Positions 9,724-17,186 of a DNA stretch of 64,000 nucleotides are shown here, piece after piece. The notes beneath the pieces are model-generated. The model ran no database searches and was not told the DNA's origin. It saw only the letters and a list, made by a program, of their open reading frames with translations. The position numbers were made by a program, and so were the translations under genes. The stretch is from contig NC_015677.1 of the NCBI RefSeq assembly GCF_000215705.1, forward strand, positions 1,934,001 through 1,998,000, read 5' to 3'. Numbering within the stretch: the stretch's first letter is position 1; the number at the start of each line of letters is the position of its first letter. Origin of the DNA: Ramlibacter tataouinensis TTB310 (GTDB taxonomy: Bacteria; Pseudomonadota; Gammaproteobacteria; Burkholderiales; Burkholderiaceae_C).

Positions 9724-10434
9724 TCACACTCCCAGGTAGGCCTGGCGCAGCCGGTCGCTGGCCAGCAGCTGCGCGCTGCTGCCCGAGAAATCGACGGCGC
9801 CGTTTTCCAGCACGTAGGCGCGCTGGGCGATCTCCAGCGACTGCCCCACGTTCTGTTCCACCAGCAGGATGGCCAGACCCTGCGCGTGCAGGCGGCCGAT
9901 CAGGCCGAACAGCTCCTCCACCAGCAGGGGCGACAGGCCCAGGGACGGTTCGTCCAGGATCAGCAGGCGCGGCTCGCCCATCAGCCCGCGGCCGATCGCC
10001 AGCATCTGCTGCTCGCCGCCGCTCATGGTGCCGGCCAGCTGCCGCGTGCGCTCCTGCAGGCGCGGGAAGATGCCGAACACCCGTTCCAGGTTGTCGGCCC
10101 GGCGCGCTCTCGCCCGGGCGAACGAGCCCAGCTCCAGGTTCTCCAGCACCGACAGGTTGGGAAAGATGCGGCGGCCCTCGGGCACCTGGATCAGTCCGGC
10201 CTCGACGATGGCGCGGCAGGACCGGCCGGTGATGTCCTGGCCGTCGAACAGGATGCGCCCGCCGCGCGCGCGCACCAGGCCGCTGACCGTGTGGTTGAAG
10301 GTGGATTTGCCGGCGCCGTTGCTGCCCAGCAGGGCCACGATCTCGCCCGGCCCGACTTCGATGTCGACGCCGCGCAGCACCTCCACGGCTCCGTAGCCGC
10401 TGCGCAGGCCGCGCACGGACAGCAGCGGCGTCAT
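9724..10434 (-). CDS. livF: Branched-chain amino acid-type ABC transporter ATPase LivF
   Basis: A 236-aa ATPase of a Liv/Hpa-type (HAAT) importer. Walker A is GSNGAGKS, the signature motif is MSGGEQQML and Walker B is LLILDEPSLGL. The start is the ATG that overlaps the livG stop by 4 nt; an open extension upstream is out-of-frame shadow of livG. The segment after Walker A reads STFNHTVSGL rather than the common TTLLRTISGL, a variant of some Liv-type subfamilies. It works with LivG, the two permeases and the binding protein encoded upstream. In a catabolic operon this type often imports aromatic acids, amides or urea-like compounds rather than leucine. Confidence 0.93.
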   Translation of the reverse strand: MTPLLSVRGLRSGYGAVEVLRGVDIEVGPGEIVALLGSNGAGKSTFNHTVSGLVRARGGRILFDGQDITGRSCRAIVEAGLIQVPEGRRIFPNLSVLENLELGSFARARARRADNLERVFGIFPRLQERTRQLAGTMSGGEQQMLAIGRGLMGEPRLLILDEPSLGLSPLLVEELFGLIGRLHAQGLAILLVEQNVGQSLEIAQRAYVLENGAVDFSGSSAQLLASDRLRQAYLGV

Positions 10435-11192
10435 GGGGTGGCCTCCGCCGCCTGGCCGGCCAGCCGCCGCGCCGTGCCGTGGCCGAGGTAGGCCTCGATG
10501 ACGCGTTGGTCCCGCGTCACCGCCCGGGGCGGTCCCTCGGCGATCAGCTGCCCCTGGGCCAGCACCCACACATGCTGGGCCAGGTTCATCACCGCCTGCA
10601 TCACGTGCTCGATCATCAGCACGGTGACGCCGCCGGCCGCGATGTCGCGCACCACCGGCACCATCTCGGCCACTTCCTGCGGGTTCAGTCCGGCCAGCAC
10701 CTCGTCCAGCAGCAGCAGGCGAGGGCGGGTCGCCAGCGCCCGGGCCAGCTCCAGGCGCTTGCGGCCGGCCACGGTCAGGTCGCCCGCCGGCTTGTCCAGT
10801 TGCGGCGCCAGCCCGACGCGCCGGGCCACCAGCGCGGCCTGCTCCAGCGCCTCGGCCCGCGCCGCGCAGTGCAGGTGGGCGCCGACGGCGATGTTCTCGC
10901 GCACGGTCTGGGCCGCGAAGGGCTGCACGATCTGGAAGGTGCGGGTCATGCCGCGCCGCGCGTTCAGGTGCGGCGGCTGGCCCGTGATGTCGCGGCCGTC
11001 GAACACGATGCGGCCCGCGTCCGGCCGCAAAAAGCCCGACATCAGGGCGAACAGCGTGGTCTTGCCGGCGCCATTGGGCCCGATCAGGGCCCCCAGGCTG
11101 CCGGCCGGCAGCTGCAGCGAGACATCCTGCACCGCGGCCAGCCCGCCGAAGGACTTGGACACGTTCGCCAGGCGCAGCAGCGGCTCAGCCAC
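10431..11192 (-). CDS. livG: Branched-chain amino acid-type ABC transporter ATPase LivG
   Basis: A 253-aa ATPase, partner of LivF. Walker A is GPNGAGKT and Walker B is LLLLDEVLAGL. The signature region is LTVAGRKRLELARAL instead of an LSGGQ-like or LPYGQ-like sequence, a pattern seen in a branch of the LivG family. The C-terminal LivG extension (VIEAYLGHG) is present. The gene overlaps the livM end by 8 nt and the livF start by 4 nt, so translation of the transporter genes is coupled. The solute is unknown and is inferred to be the operon's growth substrate. Confidence 0.93.
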   Translation of the reverse strand: MAEPLLRLANVSKSFGGLAAVQDVSLQLPAGSLGALIGPNGAGKTTLFALMSGFLRPDAGRIVFDGRDITGQPPHLNARRGMTRTFQIVQPFAAQTVRENIAVGAHLHCAARAEALEQAALVARRVGLAPQLDKPAGDLTVAGRKRLELARALATRPRLLLLDEVLAGLNPQEVAEMVPVVRDIAAGGVTVLMIEHVMQAVMNLAQHVWVLAQGQLIAEGPPRAVTRDQRVIEAYLGHGTARRLAGQAAEATP

Positions 11193-12162
11193 GCCGGCGT
11201 TCCCACAAGGCCCGCGCCGACTGGCCCAGGCCCATCACGCCGCGCGGCGCGAACATGACGATCAGGATCAGCACGGCGCCGTAGATCACCATGTTGATGC
11301 CCGGCAGCTGGCCGAACAGGTTGCGCGTGAGGTCGGCCAGCAGGTGCAGCGCGAGGGCGCCCAGCACCGGCCCCCACAAGGTGCCCAGCCCGCCCACGAT
11401 GGCCGCGACCAGGGCCTCCACCGAGGTGTGCGGCCCGTAGGCGATGGCCGGGTCGATGTACTGGAACACCTGCACGTAGAAGGCGCCGGCGGCGCCCATG
11501 AAGCCCGCGGACAGCCCGATGGCGCCCAGCTTGACGCGCAGCGGGTCGACGCCGACCGCCCGGGCCGCATCCTCGTTGTCGCGCACCGCCTGCAGCCGCG
11601 CGCCGAAGCGCGAGTGCCGCAGCCAGCAGGTGGCCAGCAGCGCCAGCACCACCAGGCCCAGCATCAGCAGCACGTAGCCGCCCCGGCCGGCGAACTGCAG
11701 GTGGGCCGCGCCGGTGCGCAGCGGCACCATCAGCCCGACGCCGCCGCCGGTGAAGTCGACCGACAGGGCCAGGATGCGGGCCACCTCGGCAAAGGCCAGG
11801 GTCACCAGCGCGAAGTACGAGCCTTTGAGGCCCCAGCGGAACGACAGCGCGCCCACGCCCAGGCCCGCCGCCGCCGCGGCCAGCACGGCCAGCGGCAGGG
11901 CCAGCCAGGGGTTCAGGCCGGCGCCGAGCTGGGCGATCGCCTGCACGTAGGCGCCGGTGCCGAAGAACAGCGCATGGCCGAACGAGAACTGCCCGCCGTA
12001 GCCGCCCAGCAGGTTCCAGGCCTGCGCCATCAGGCAGGCATAGAGCGCCATCATGGTGAAGTTCAGCACCACGCCGGAGCGCGCGAACACGCCCACCAGC
12101 GCCACGGCCGCCGTGAAGGCGGCGATGTGCAGCAGGTCGCGCCGCAGGCTGGGCATCTTCAT
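11185..12162 (-). CDS. livM: Branched-chain amino acid-type ABC transporter permease LivM
   Basis: About 325 aa with 8-10 hydrophobic segments, inner membrane. Typical LivM elements are GYGGQFSFGHALFFGTGAY in the N-terminal half, RAVRDNEDAARAVGVDP-like sequence (here LQAVRDNEDAARAVGVDP) as the ATPase-coupling EAA loop, and GGLGTLWGPVLGA. I start it at MKMPSLRRD, whose ATG overlaps the livH stop by 4 nt; the longer open frame upstream only shadows livH. It forms the permease heterodimer with LivH. Confidence 0.93.
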   Translation of the reverse strand: MKMPSLRRDLLHIAAFTAAVALVGVFARSGVVLNFTMMALYACLMAQAWNLLGGYGGQFSFGHALFFGTGAYVQAIAQLGAGLNPWLALPLAVLAAAAAGLGVGALSFRWGLKGSYFALVTLAFAEVARILALSVDFTGGGVGLMVPLRTGAAHLQFAGRGGYVLLMLGLVVLALLATCWLRHSRFGARLQAVRDNEDAARAVGVDPLRVKLGAIGLSAGFMGAAGAFYVQVFQYIDPAIAYGPHTSVEALVAAIVGGLGTLWGPVLGALALHLLADLTRNLFGQLPGINMVIYGAVLILIVMFAPRGVMGLGQSARALWERRRG

Positions 12163-13031
12163 GCGCGCGCTCCGAACAGGCCCTGCGGGCGCAGCAGCAG
12201 CACGGCGATGAAGATCAGGAAGATCCCGATCTGCCCCAGCGACTCGCCCAGCCACAGCCCGCCCAGCGACTCGACGACGCCGACCAGCAACCCGCCCAGC
12301 AGGGCGCCGGCGAAGCTGCCCATGCCGCCCAGCACCACGATGGTGAAGGCCACCAGCACGAAACCGTTGCCCACCTGCGGGTTGACGTAATAGGCGGGCA
12401 GCAGGAAGCAGGCCGCCGCGCCCAGGCAGGCCAGGCCGATGCCGAAGCTCATGGCATACACATGGTCCACGTCGATGCCCACCAGCCGCGCGCCCTGCTT
12501 CTCCCTGGCCACGGCCCGGATGGCCCGCCCCAGGTCGGTGCGCCTGACCGTCCACAGCAGGACCGCGCAGGCCGCCAGGGCGCCGCCGAACGCCACCAGC
12601 TTGGGCAGGGCCAGCGTGGCCGGGCCGATGGCGACCGTGGCCAGGGTGTAGGGCGTCTCGATGGTGCGCGTGTCCGACTTGAAGGCCAGCAGCGCGAGGT
12701 TCTCCAGCACGATGGCCAGGCCCAGCGTCACCAGCAGGATGTTCTCGTCCTTGCCGTGGCTGGCGCGGTTGATCACCACGCGCTGCAGCCCATAACCCAG
12801 CACGAACATCGCCGCCACCATGGGCGGCAGCGCCAGGTAGGGGTCCAGCCCCAGACGCTGCTTCAGGAAATAGACCCCGTACAACGCCATCATCAGGGCC
12901 GCGCCATGCGCGAAGTTGATGATGTGCAGCACCCCGTAGATCAGGGTCAGGCCGAGCGCCACCAGCGCGTAGACCGCGCCGGTGGTCAGCCCGTTCAGGA
13001 TGGAGGGGAACAGGACCTCGAAGGCGAACAT
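12159..13031 (-). CDS. livH: Branched-chain amino acid-type ABC transporter permease LivH
   Basis: A 290-aa inner-membrane protein with about eight hydrophobic segments. It begins with SILNGLTTGAVYALVALGLTLIYGVLHIINFAHGA, the usual LivH N terminus, and carries AIRAVAREKQGARLVGID as the coupling loop and VVLGGMGSFAGALLGGLLVGVVES later. It lies 16 nt after the binding-protein gene and overlaps livM by 4 nt. It pairs with LivM. Substrate specificity comes from the binding protein and cannot be read here. Confidence 0.93.
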   Translation of the reverse strand: MFAFEVLFPSILNGLTTGAVYALVALGLTLIYGVLHIINFAHGAALMMALYGVYFLKQRLGLDPYLALPPMVAAMFVLGYGLQRVVINRASHGKDENILLVTLGLAIVLENLALLAFKSDTRTIETPYTLATVAIGPATLALPKLVAFGGALAACAVLLWTVRRTDLGRAIRAVAREKQGARLVGIDVDHVYAMSFGIGLACLGAAACFLLPAYYVNPQVGNGFVLVAFTIVVLGGMGSFAGALLGGLLVGVVESLGGLWLGESLGQIGIFLIFIAVLLLRPQGLFGARA

Positions 13032-13047
13032 CGCGGCGGCGTGTGCT

Positions 13048-14262
13048 TCAGGCCTTGAGCGGGAAGACGGGTTCGGCCTCGCGGTATTCGCGCGGAATGA
13101 TGACGCGGATGTCGTCCTTGATCACCTGCGTCATCAGCGGCTGCGCGCCGGTGTTCTGGCCGTTGACGAAGCGGGTCGGGCCGTAGGGCATCAGGTGGTC
13201 GGAAAAGGTGCTGCTCTCCAGCGCGGCCAGGATGGCGGCGCGGTCGGCGGACCTGGCCCGCTCGATCGCATCGGCCAGCAGCTGCATCGCCGTGTAGGTC
13301 ATGAACAGCTCGTAGCTGAAGAACAGGCCCTTGGCCTCGGCCCGCTTCCTCAGCGCTGCGCTGCGCCTGTCCTTGGGGTTGAACCAGTGGTTGCAGTCGA
13401 TGATGCCGTTGGCGGCCTGCGGGAACTCCTTGATGAACTTGTAGCTGGAGGCGGCGCCGCCCAGCACCGAGTAGACGGCCTTGGGCGTCACCTTCTGCTG
13501 CTGCATGGTGCGCACCAGCAGGGCGTACTCGTTGTAGTAGTTGGCCGGGATCACGATGTCGGGGTTGACCGCCTTCATCCGCAGCACGATGTTGTTGAAG
13601 TCGCGCGTCGGGTTGGCGTGCTTGACCACCTCCTTGATCTCGTAGCCATAGCCCGGCAGCTCGCGCGAGAGCAGCTGCGCCGTCCCGGTGCCGAACAGCG
13701 ACTCCTCGTGCACGATCATCACGCTGCGCGCGGGCTTGCCGGCCGAGGTGTTGAGCACCTGCAGGTTGGCCATGGCGATCTCGGCGCACTTGCGGTAGCC
13801 GGGCCCGAAACGGAAGGTGTTCTTCAGGCCGCGCTCGACGATCTGGTCGGCCACGCCGACGTCCACCACGTGGGGCAGGTTGTACTTGGCGGCCGCCTGG
13901 GTGGTGGCCAGGCAGATGGCGGAGGCGAAGGCGCCGACCACCGCGCTCACGCCCGCCTCGTTCATCTTCTCGATCTCGGCCGTGCCGGCCGCCGGCGTGG
14001 ACTGCGCGTCGCCCAGCAGCGCCTCGATGCGCGCGCCGCCCAGGGATTTGATGCCGCCGGCCTGGTTGATGTCCTCGATGGCCATCAGCGCGCCCTCGCG
14101 GCATTGCTGGCCGGAGTAGGCCAGCGCGCCCGTCACGGGATGCAGCACCCCCACCTTGACGGTGCGCGGCTGCGCGCCGCTCACCAGCGGCAGGGCCAGT
14201 GCGGAGGCTGCGGCGCCAGCCTGGACGATGAACCGGCGGCGATTGTTGTGCGGTGTGCTCAC
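13048..14262 (-). CDS. Liv-type ABC transporter periplasmic substrate-binding protein
   Basis: A 404-aa binding protein of the Peripla_BP_6 family. The N terminus MSTPHNNRRRFIVQAGAAAS has a Tat-like RRRFI motif and a hydrophobic stretch, with cleavage likely after SGAQ. The mature protein starts VKVGVLHPVTGALAYSG, the characteristic first strand, with LINQAGGIKSLGG-type sequence following (here DINQAGGIKSLGGARIE). This subgroup (with NYYNEYALLVRTMQQQ) is often annotated for amides, urea or aromatic acids. It sits 19 nt after gntR and leads the transporter genes, where high expression would be expected. Confidence 0.9.
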   Translation of the reverse strand: MSTPHNNRRRFIVQAGAAASALALPLVSGAQPRTVKVGVLHPVTGALAYSGQQCREGALMAIEDINQAGGIKSLGGARIEALLGDAQSTPAAGTAEIEKMNEAGVSAVVGAFASAICLATTQAAAKYNLPHVVDVGVADQIVERGLKNTFRFGPGYRKCAEIAMANLQVLNTSAGKPARSVMIVHEESLFGTGTAQLLSRELPGYGYEIKEVVKHANPTRDFNNIVLRMKAVNPDIVIPANYYNEYALLVRTMQQQKVTPKAVYSVLGGAASSYKFIKEFPQAANGIIDCNHWFNPKDRRSAALRKRAEAKGLFFSYELFMTYTAMQLLADAIERARSADRAAILAALESSTFSDHLMPYGPTRFVNGQNTGAQPLMTQVIKDDIRVIIPREYREAEPVFPLKA

Positions 14263-14281
14263 GGTGTGCTCCTGTGGGTCG

Positions 14282-15085
14282 TCAGTGGAACTGGGCAGCG
14301 AAGTCGCGGCTGACCCAGACCTTGGCGTCTATCTCGCCGACGCGGGACAGCTGCATCTGGTACTCGTAGCGGTCGGGCCGGTACAGGCCGTGCAGCCATT
14401 GCACTGGCCGGCCGTCCTCGTCATGGATCAGCCGGCGCACCGCCAGCAGGGCGGAGCCCACGGCCAGGCCCAGCTGCGCGGCCACCTGCGCGTCGGCCAG
14501 CCGGGCCGAAAGGGTCTGGTGCGCGCCGCCGACGCGCACGCCAGCCTCCTCCAGCAGCACCAGGATGGGCTTCCTCGCGAGCTCGCGCTTGCCGAAGCCC
14601 TGCGCCAGCGCCGCCGGCACCCAGGTGGTGATGTGGGACAGCGGACCTTCGCGCGTGGAACGCACGCGCACCGCCTTCTGCACCGGCTCGCCCGGCTGCA
14701 GGCGCAGCGCCTGCGCCACCTCCGTGGCGGCGGCCACCTCGCCGACCTCCAGCACGCGCACGGTGGTGTTCAGGCTGGTGCTGACCAGGTTCTCGAGCAG
14801 GCCGGTCAGGCGCGTGGTCTTGGCACCCGCGGCGCCGGCGCGCGCGGCGGGCGAGGCGCCATGAGCCGCCGACAGCGCACGGGTGCCGCGACCACGCTCG
14901 CGGGCGATCAGGCCCTCGCCGGCCAGCTCCTGCAGGGCGCGCCGCACGGTCACGCGCGCCACGCCGAACTGCCGCATCAGCTCCAGCTCGCCGGGCAGTC
15001 CCTGCGCGAACCGTCCCTCCTGCAGCTGTTCGCGCAACACCAGGTAGATCTGGTGGTACTTGGGCAGGGGCAGGGCGGCCGTCAT
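14282..15085 (-). CDS. GntR family (HutC/UTRA) transcriptional regulator
   Basis: A 267-aa repressor-type regulator. The N-terminal winged helix (residues ~5-75: PKYHQIYLVLREQL, LPGELELMRQFGVARVTVRRAL, GEGLIARERGRGTRA) is followed by a UTRA ligand-binding domain ending QMQLSRVGEIDAKVW. It is the first gene of the minus-strand catabolic block and probably binds the repeats between itself and dnaQ, controlling itself and the operon. The UTRA domain should bind a substrate or intermediate as inducer. I use the ATG giving MTAALPLPKYHQ; an upstream in-frame ATG would place the operator repeats inside the coding region. Confidence 0.88.
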   Translation of the reverse strand: MTAALPLPKYHQIYLVLREQLQEGRFAQGLPGELELMRQFGVARVTVRRALQELAGEGLIARERGRGTRALSAAHGASPAARAGAAGAKTTRLTGLLENLVSTSLNTTVRVLEVGEVAAATEVAQALRLQPGEPVQKAVRVRSTREGPLSHITTWVPAALAQGFGKRELARKPILVLLEEAGVRVGGAHQTLSARLADAQVAAQLGLAVGSALLAVRRLIHDEDGRPVQWLHGLYRPDRYEYQMQLSRVGEIDAKVWVSRDFAAQFH

Positions 15086-15108
15086 GGGCGCATGGTCGGC
15101 CGGCCCAT

Positions 15109-15153
15109 TTGTCCTGTCAATGGGACAATTCATCGGGACAAACCATGGGACAA
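15109..15153 (-). promoter_or_regulatory. Candidate GntR operator cluster
   Basis: Three direct copies of GGGACAA (15122-15128, 15135-15141, 15147-15153) plus one inverted copy TTGTCC (15109-15114) lie in the 104-nt gap between divergent gntR and dnaQ. Copies are spaced 12-13 nt, close to one helical turn. The inverted pair TTGTCC-N8-GGACAA forms a dyad. Position and dyad symmetry suggest binding by the adjacent GntR regulator. This is inferred, not shown. Confidence 0.5.
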
Positions 15154-15175
15154 CCGGAGCGCCGCAGGCCTCTTG

Positions 15176-15181
15176 CATAAT
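15176..15181 (+). promoter_or_regulatory. Possible -10 element (CATAAT) for dnaQ
   Basis: CATAAT differs from TATAAT at one base and ends 8 nt before the dnaQ ATG, so a transcript from it would have almost no leader. No convincing -35 hexamer is visible at 17 nt upstream. Weak call from sequence alone. Confidence 0.25.
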
Positions 15182-15189
15182 CGCCCGCC

Positions 15190-15921
15190 ATGCGCCAGAT
15201 CGTCCTCGACACCGAAACCACCGGCCTGTCCGCCGAAGGCGGCGACCGCATCATCGAGATCGGCTGCGTGGAGCTGGTCGGGCGCAAGCTCACCGGCAAC
15301 AACCGCCACTGGTACCTGAACCCCGAGCGCGACAGCCACGAGGACGCGCTCAAGGTGCACGGCATCAGCAACGAGTTCCTGCGCGACAAGCCCAAGTTCG
15401 CGGCCATCGCCGACGAGCTGCTGGACTACCTGGCCGGCGCCGAGATCATCATCCACAACGCGGCCTTCGACGTGGGCTTCCTGAACAAGGAGCTGGAACT
15501 GCTGGGCCGGCGCGCATTCAAGACCTACGTGGGCAGCGTGACGGACACGCTGGCGATGGCCAAGGAGATGTACCCCGGCAAGCGCAACAGCCTGGACGCG
15601 CTGTGCGACCGCCTGGGCGTGGACAACTCGGGCCGCACGCTGCACGGCGCGCTGCTGGATGCCGAGCTGCTGGCCGACGTCTACATCAACCTCACGCGCG
15701 GCCAGGACGCGCTGCTGATCGACGTGGGCGACGACCACGCCGTGCAGGGCGTCGCCGTCAAGGTGGACCTGTCGGCCTTCACGCTGCCGGTGCTGCTGGC
15801 CAGCGAGCAGGAAGCGGCCGCGCACGACGAGGTGCTCAAGCAGCTGGACAAGGCCAGCGGCGGCAAGACCCTGTGGCGCCAGCAAACGCCCGGCCAGAAC
15901 CCTCCCGTGCCTGTGGCATAA
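15190..15921 (+). CDS. dnaQ: DNA polymerase III subunit epsilon (3'-5' proofreading exonuclease)
   Basis: A 243-aa DEDDh exonuclease. Exo I is DTETTGL (7-13), Exo II is HNAAFDVGFLN, and the Exo III region is HGALLDAELLA, so all acidic residues and the catalytic histidine are present. The C-terminal tail (about 65 residues, ending PVPVA) would bind the polymerase alpha subunit. Length matches the E. coli protein (243 aa). It removes mismatched 3' ends during replication. It is divergent from the gntR-headed operon and followed by a tRNA gene. Confidence 0.95.
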   Translation: MRQIVLDTETTGLSAEGGDRIIEIGCVELVGRKLTGNNRHWYLNPERDSHEDALKVHGISNEFLRDKPKFAAIADELLDYLAGAEIIIHNAAFDVGFLNKELELLGRRAFKTYVGSVTDTLAMAKEMYPGKRNSLDALCDRLGVDNSGRTLHGALLDAELLADVYINLTRGQDALLIDVGDDHAVQGVAVKVDLSAFTLPVLLASEQEAAAHDEVLKQLDKASGGKTLWRQQTPGQNPPVPVA

Positions 15922-15933
15922 TCGTGAGCTTTC

Positions 15934-15952
15934 CGGATGGGCTCCCCATCCG
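15934..15952 (+). other. Short perfect hairpin between dnaQ and tRNA-Val
   Basis: CGGATGGG-CTC-CCCATCCG gives an 8-bp stem with a 3-nt loop, 12 nt after the dnaQ stop and 6 nt before the tRNA 5' end. There is no T tract. It could end dnaQ mRNA or shape the tRNA precursor for processing; neither is shown. Confidence 0.4.
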
Positions 15953-15958
15953 CGAAAC

Positions 15959-16033
15959 GGGTGATTAGCTCAGCGGTAGAGCACTGCCTTCACACGGCAG
16001 GGGTCGCAGGTTCAAACCCTGCATCACCCACCA
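15959..16033 (+). tRNA. tRNA-Val (anticodon CAC)
   Basis: Full cloverleaf of 75 nt with CCA encoded. The acceptor GGGTGAT pairs with ATCACCC, the D arm contains AGCTCAGCGGTAGAGC, the anticodon stem is CTGCC/GGCAG with loop TTCACAC (anticodon CAC, reading GUG), and the T arm contains GGTTCAAACCC-like sequence. Followed by an intrinsic terminator. Confidence 0.97.
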
Positions 16034-16049
16034 TCGAATTCAAGGGCTG

Positions 16050-16072
16050 ACGCCACCTGCGGGTGGCGTTTT
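16050..16072 (+). terminator. Rho-independent terminator after tRNA-Val
   Basis: ACGCCACC-TGCG-GGTGGCGT forms an 8-bp GC-rich stem with a tetraloop, followed by TTTC and further T-rich sequence. It lies 16 nt after the tRNA 3' end and before the convergent epimerase gene. Confidence 0.85.
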
Positions 16073-16093
16073 CATTTCTCTGGTACGGAGAAG

Positions 16094-17086
16094 CTACGGG
16101 GTGGCTGCGTGCGCCGGTGCTACTGCCGACAGGCAGCCCAACCCGCGCAGCGTAGCCGCCACGGCCTCGTCAAGCGCAGTGTGCGGCTCGTGGCCCAGGG
16201 TGGCGACCAGCTTGCGGTTGTCCATGCGCACCTCCTGCCGCCACAGGTAGCGCAGTTCGAGCAGCTCGCGCAGCGTCACGACGAAGGGCGAGGCGATGCG
16301 CACCAGCCACCACGGAAAGGCACGCAGCGCGGGCACGGTGCCGTCATGCCACTCGACGACGCGAGCGATGGCCTTGGCCATGCCCTGGCCGTCCTCGTCC
16401 CAGTGCCCGGCCATGTGGAAGCTGGCAAACGGCTCCAGCTCGTCACGTTTTGCCAGGAGTTCGACCATCGTCCGTGCGACGTCCGGCAGGTAGGACCATT
16501 GATGGCCCACGCCGGCGTCGGCCAGCATGTTCACCTGGCGCACCGGTTGCCCTGGCTTCACCATGCCCTGCGAGAACCAGCTGTTGCCTGGCTTGGGGCC
16601 GAAGAAGTCGCCGGCGCGCACCACGATGACGCGGCAGCCGGATTCGCTGCCCTGCCGCAGACGCCGTTCCAGCTCGACGCGGATGGCGCCCTTGCGCGTG
16701 GCCGGGTTCTGCGGCGAATCCTCCCTGAGCAGGGGAAAGGCGTCGGGTCCATAGTTGTAGACGGTGCCAGGCAGCACGATGGTCGCGCCCTGCTGGCGCG
16801 CGGCTGCGATGGTGTTGTCCAGCATCGGAAGCACCAGCTCGCTCCAGCGTCGGTAGCCGGGGGGATTCACAGCGTGGACGATGACCGAGCAGCCGCGCGC
16901 CGCGGCGGCGACATCCTGCGCATCGAGTGCGTCGCCCTGCAACCAGGTGATCTCGGGGCAATCCGCCGCCGCCGCTGCGGCGCGGCGCCGCAACGCGCGC
17001 ACTTGCCAGCCCGCCTCCTTCAGCTGGCGGGCTACTTCACCGCCGATGCCGCCAGTGGCGCCGAGCACCAGGACCGTCTTTTCCAT
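16094..17086 (-). CDS. NAD-dependent epimerase/dehydratase family protein
   Basis: A 330-aa extended-SDR-type protein with the Rossmann motif GATGGIGG (residues ~9-16) and QGDALD for the ribose contact. The family Tyr appears in YNYGPDAFPL. The end resembles NAD(P)-binding oxidoreductases of the NmrA/YcnB kind rather than sugar epimerases, so the substrate is open. I start at the second ATG (MEKTVLVLG) because GGAG lies 6 nt before it, whereas an ATG 6 nt upstream would abut that site. It is divergent from a LysR regulator that probably controls it. Confidence 0.8.
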   Translation of the reverse strand: MEKTVLVLGATGGIGGEVARQLKEAGWQVRALRRRAAAAAADCPEITWLQGDALDAQDVAAAARGCSVIVHAVNPPGYRRWSELVLPMLDNTIAAARQQGATIVLPGTVYNYGPDAFPLLREDSPQNPATRKGAIRVELERRLRQGSESGCRVIVVRAGDFFGPKPGNSWFSQGMVKPGQPVRQVNMLADAGVGHQWSYLPDVARTMVELLAKRDELEPFASFHMAGHWDEDGQGMAKAIARVVEWHDGTVPALRAFPWWLVRIASPFVVTLRELLELRYLWRQEVRMDNRKLVATLGHEPHTALDEAVAATLRGLGCLSAVAPAHAATP

Positions 17087-17168
17087 TCTCATCTCCAGCT
17101 TGGGTTGGGATGCCGGGAATTCTGGAAGCGGGTGGCCTAAAAAGAAATTACCGAGGATCGCCGAGCAA

Positions 17169-17186
17169 CCATACAATTTTGTATGG
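17169..17186. promoter_or_regulatory. Perfect palindrome over the LysR start codon
   Basis: CCATACAATTTTGTATGG has two 8-bp arms around a TT centre and includes the ATG of the lysR-type gene. It contains TACAAT, one mismatch from the -10 consensus, placed so that transcription would start at or next to the ATG. Likely a site for autoregulation and for control of the divergent epimerase gene. Confidence 0.55.

Noticed and set aside
10498..12390. 630-codon plus-strand frame across the liv genes
   Set aside because: Antisense to livG and livM, with no domain; a GC-rich shadow.
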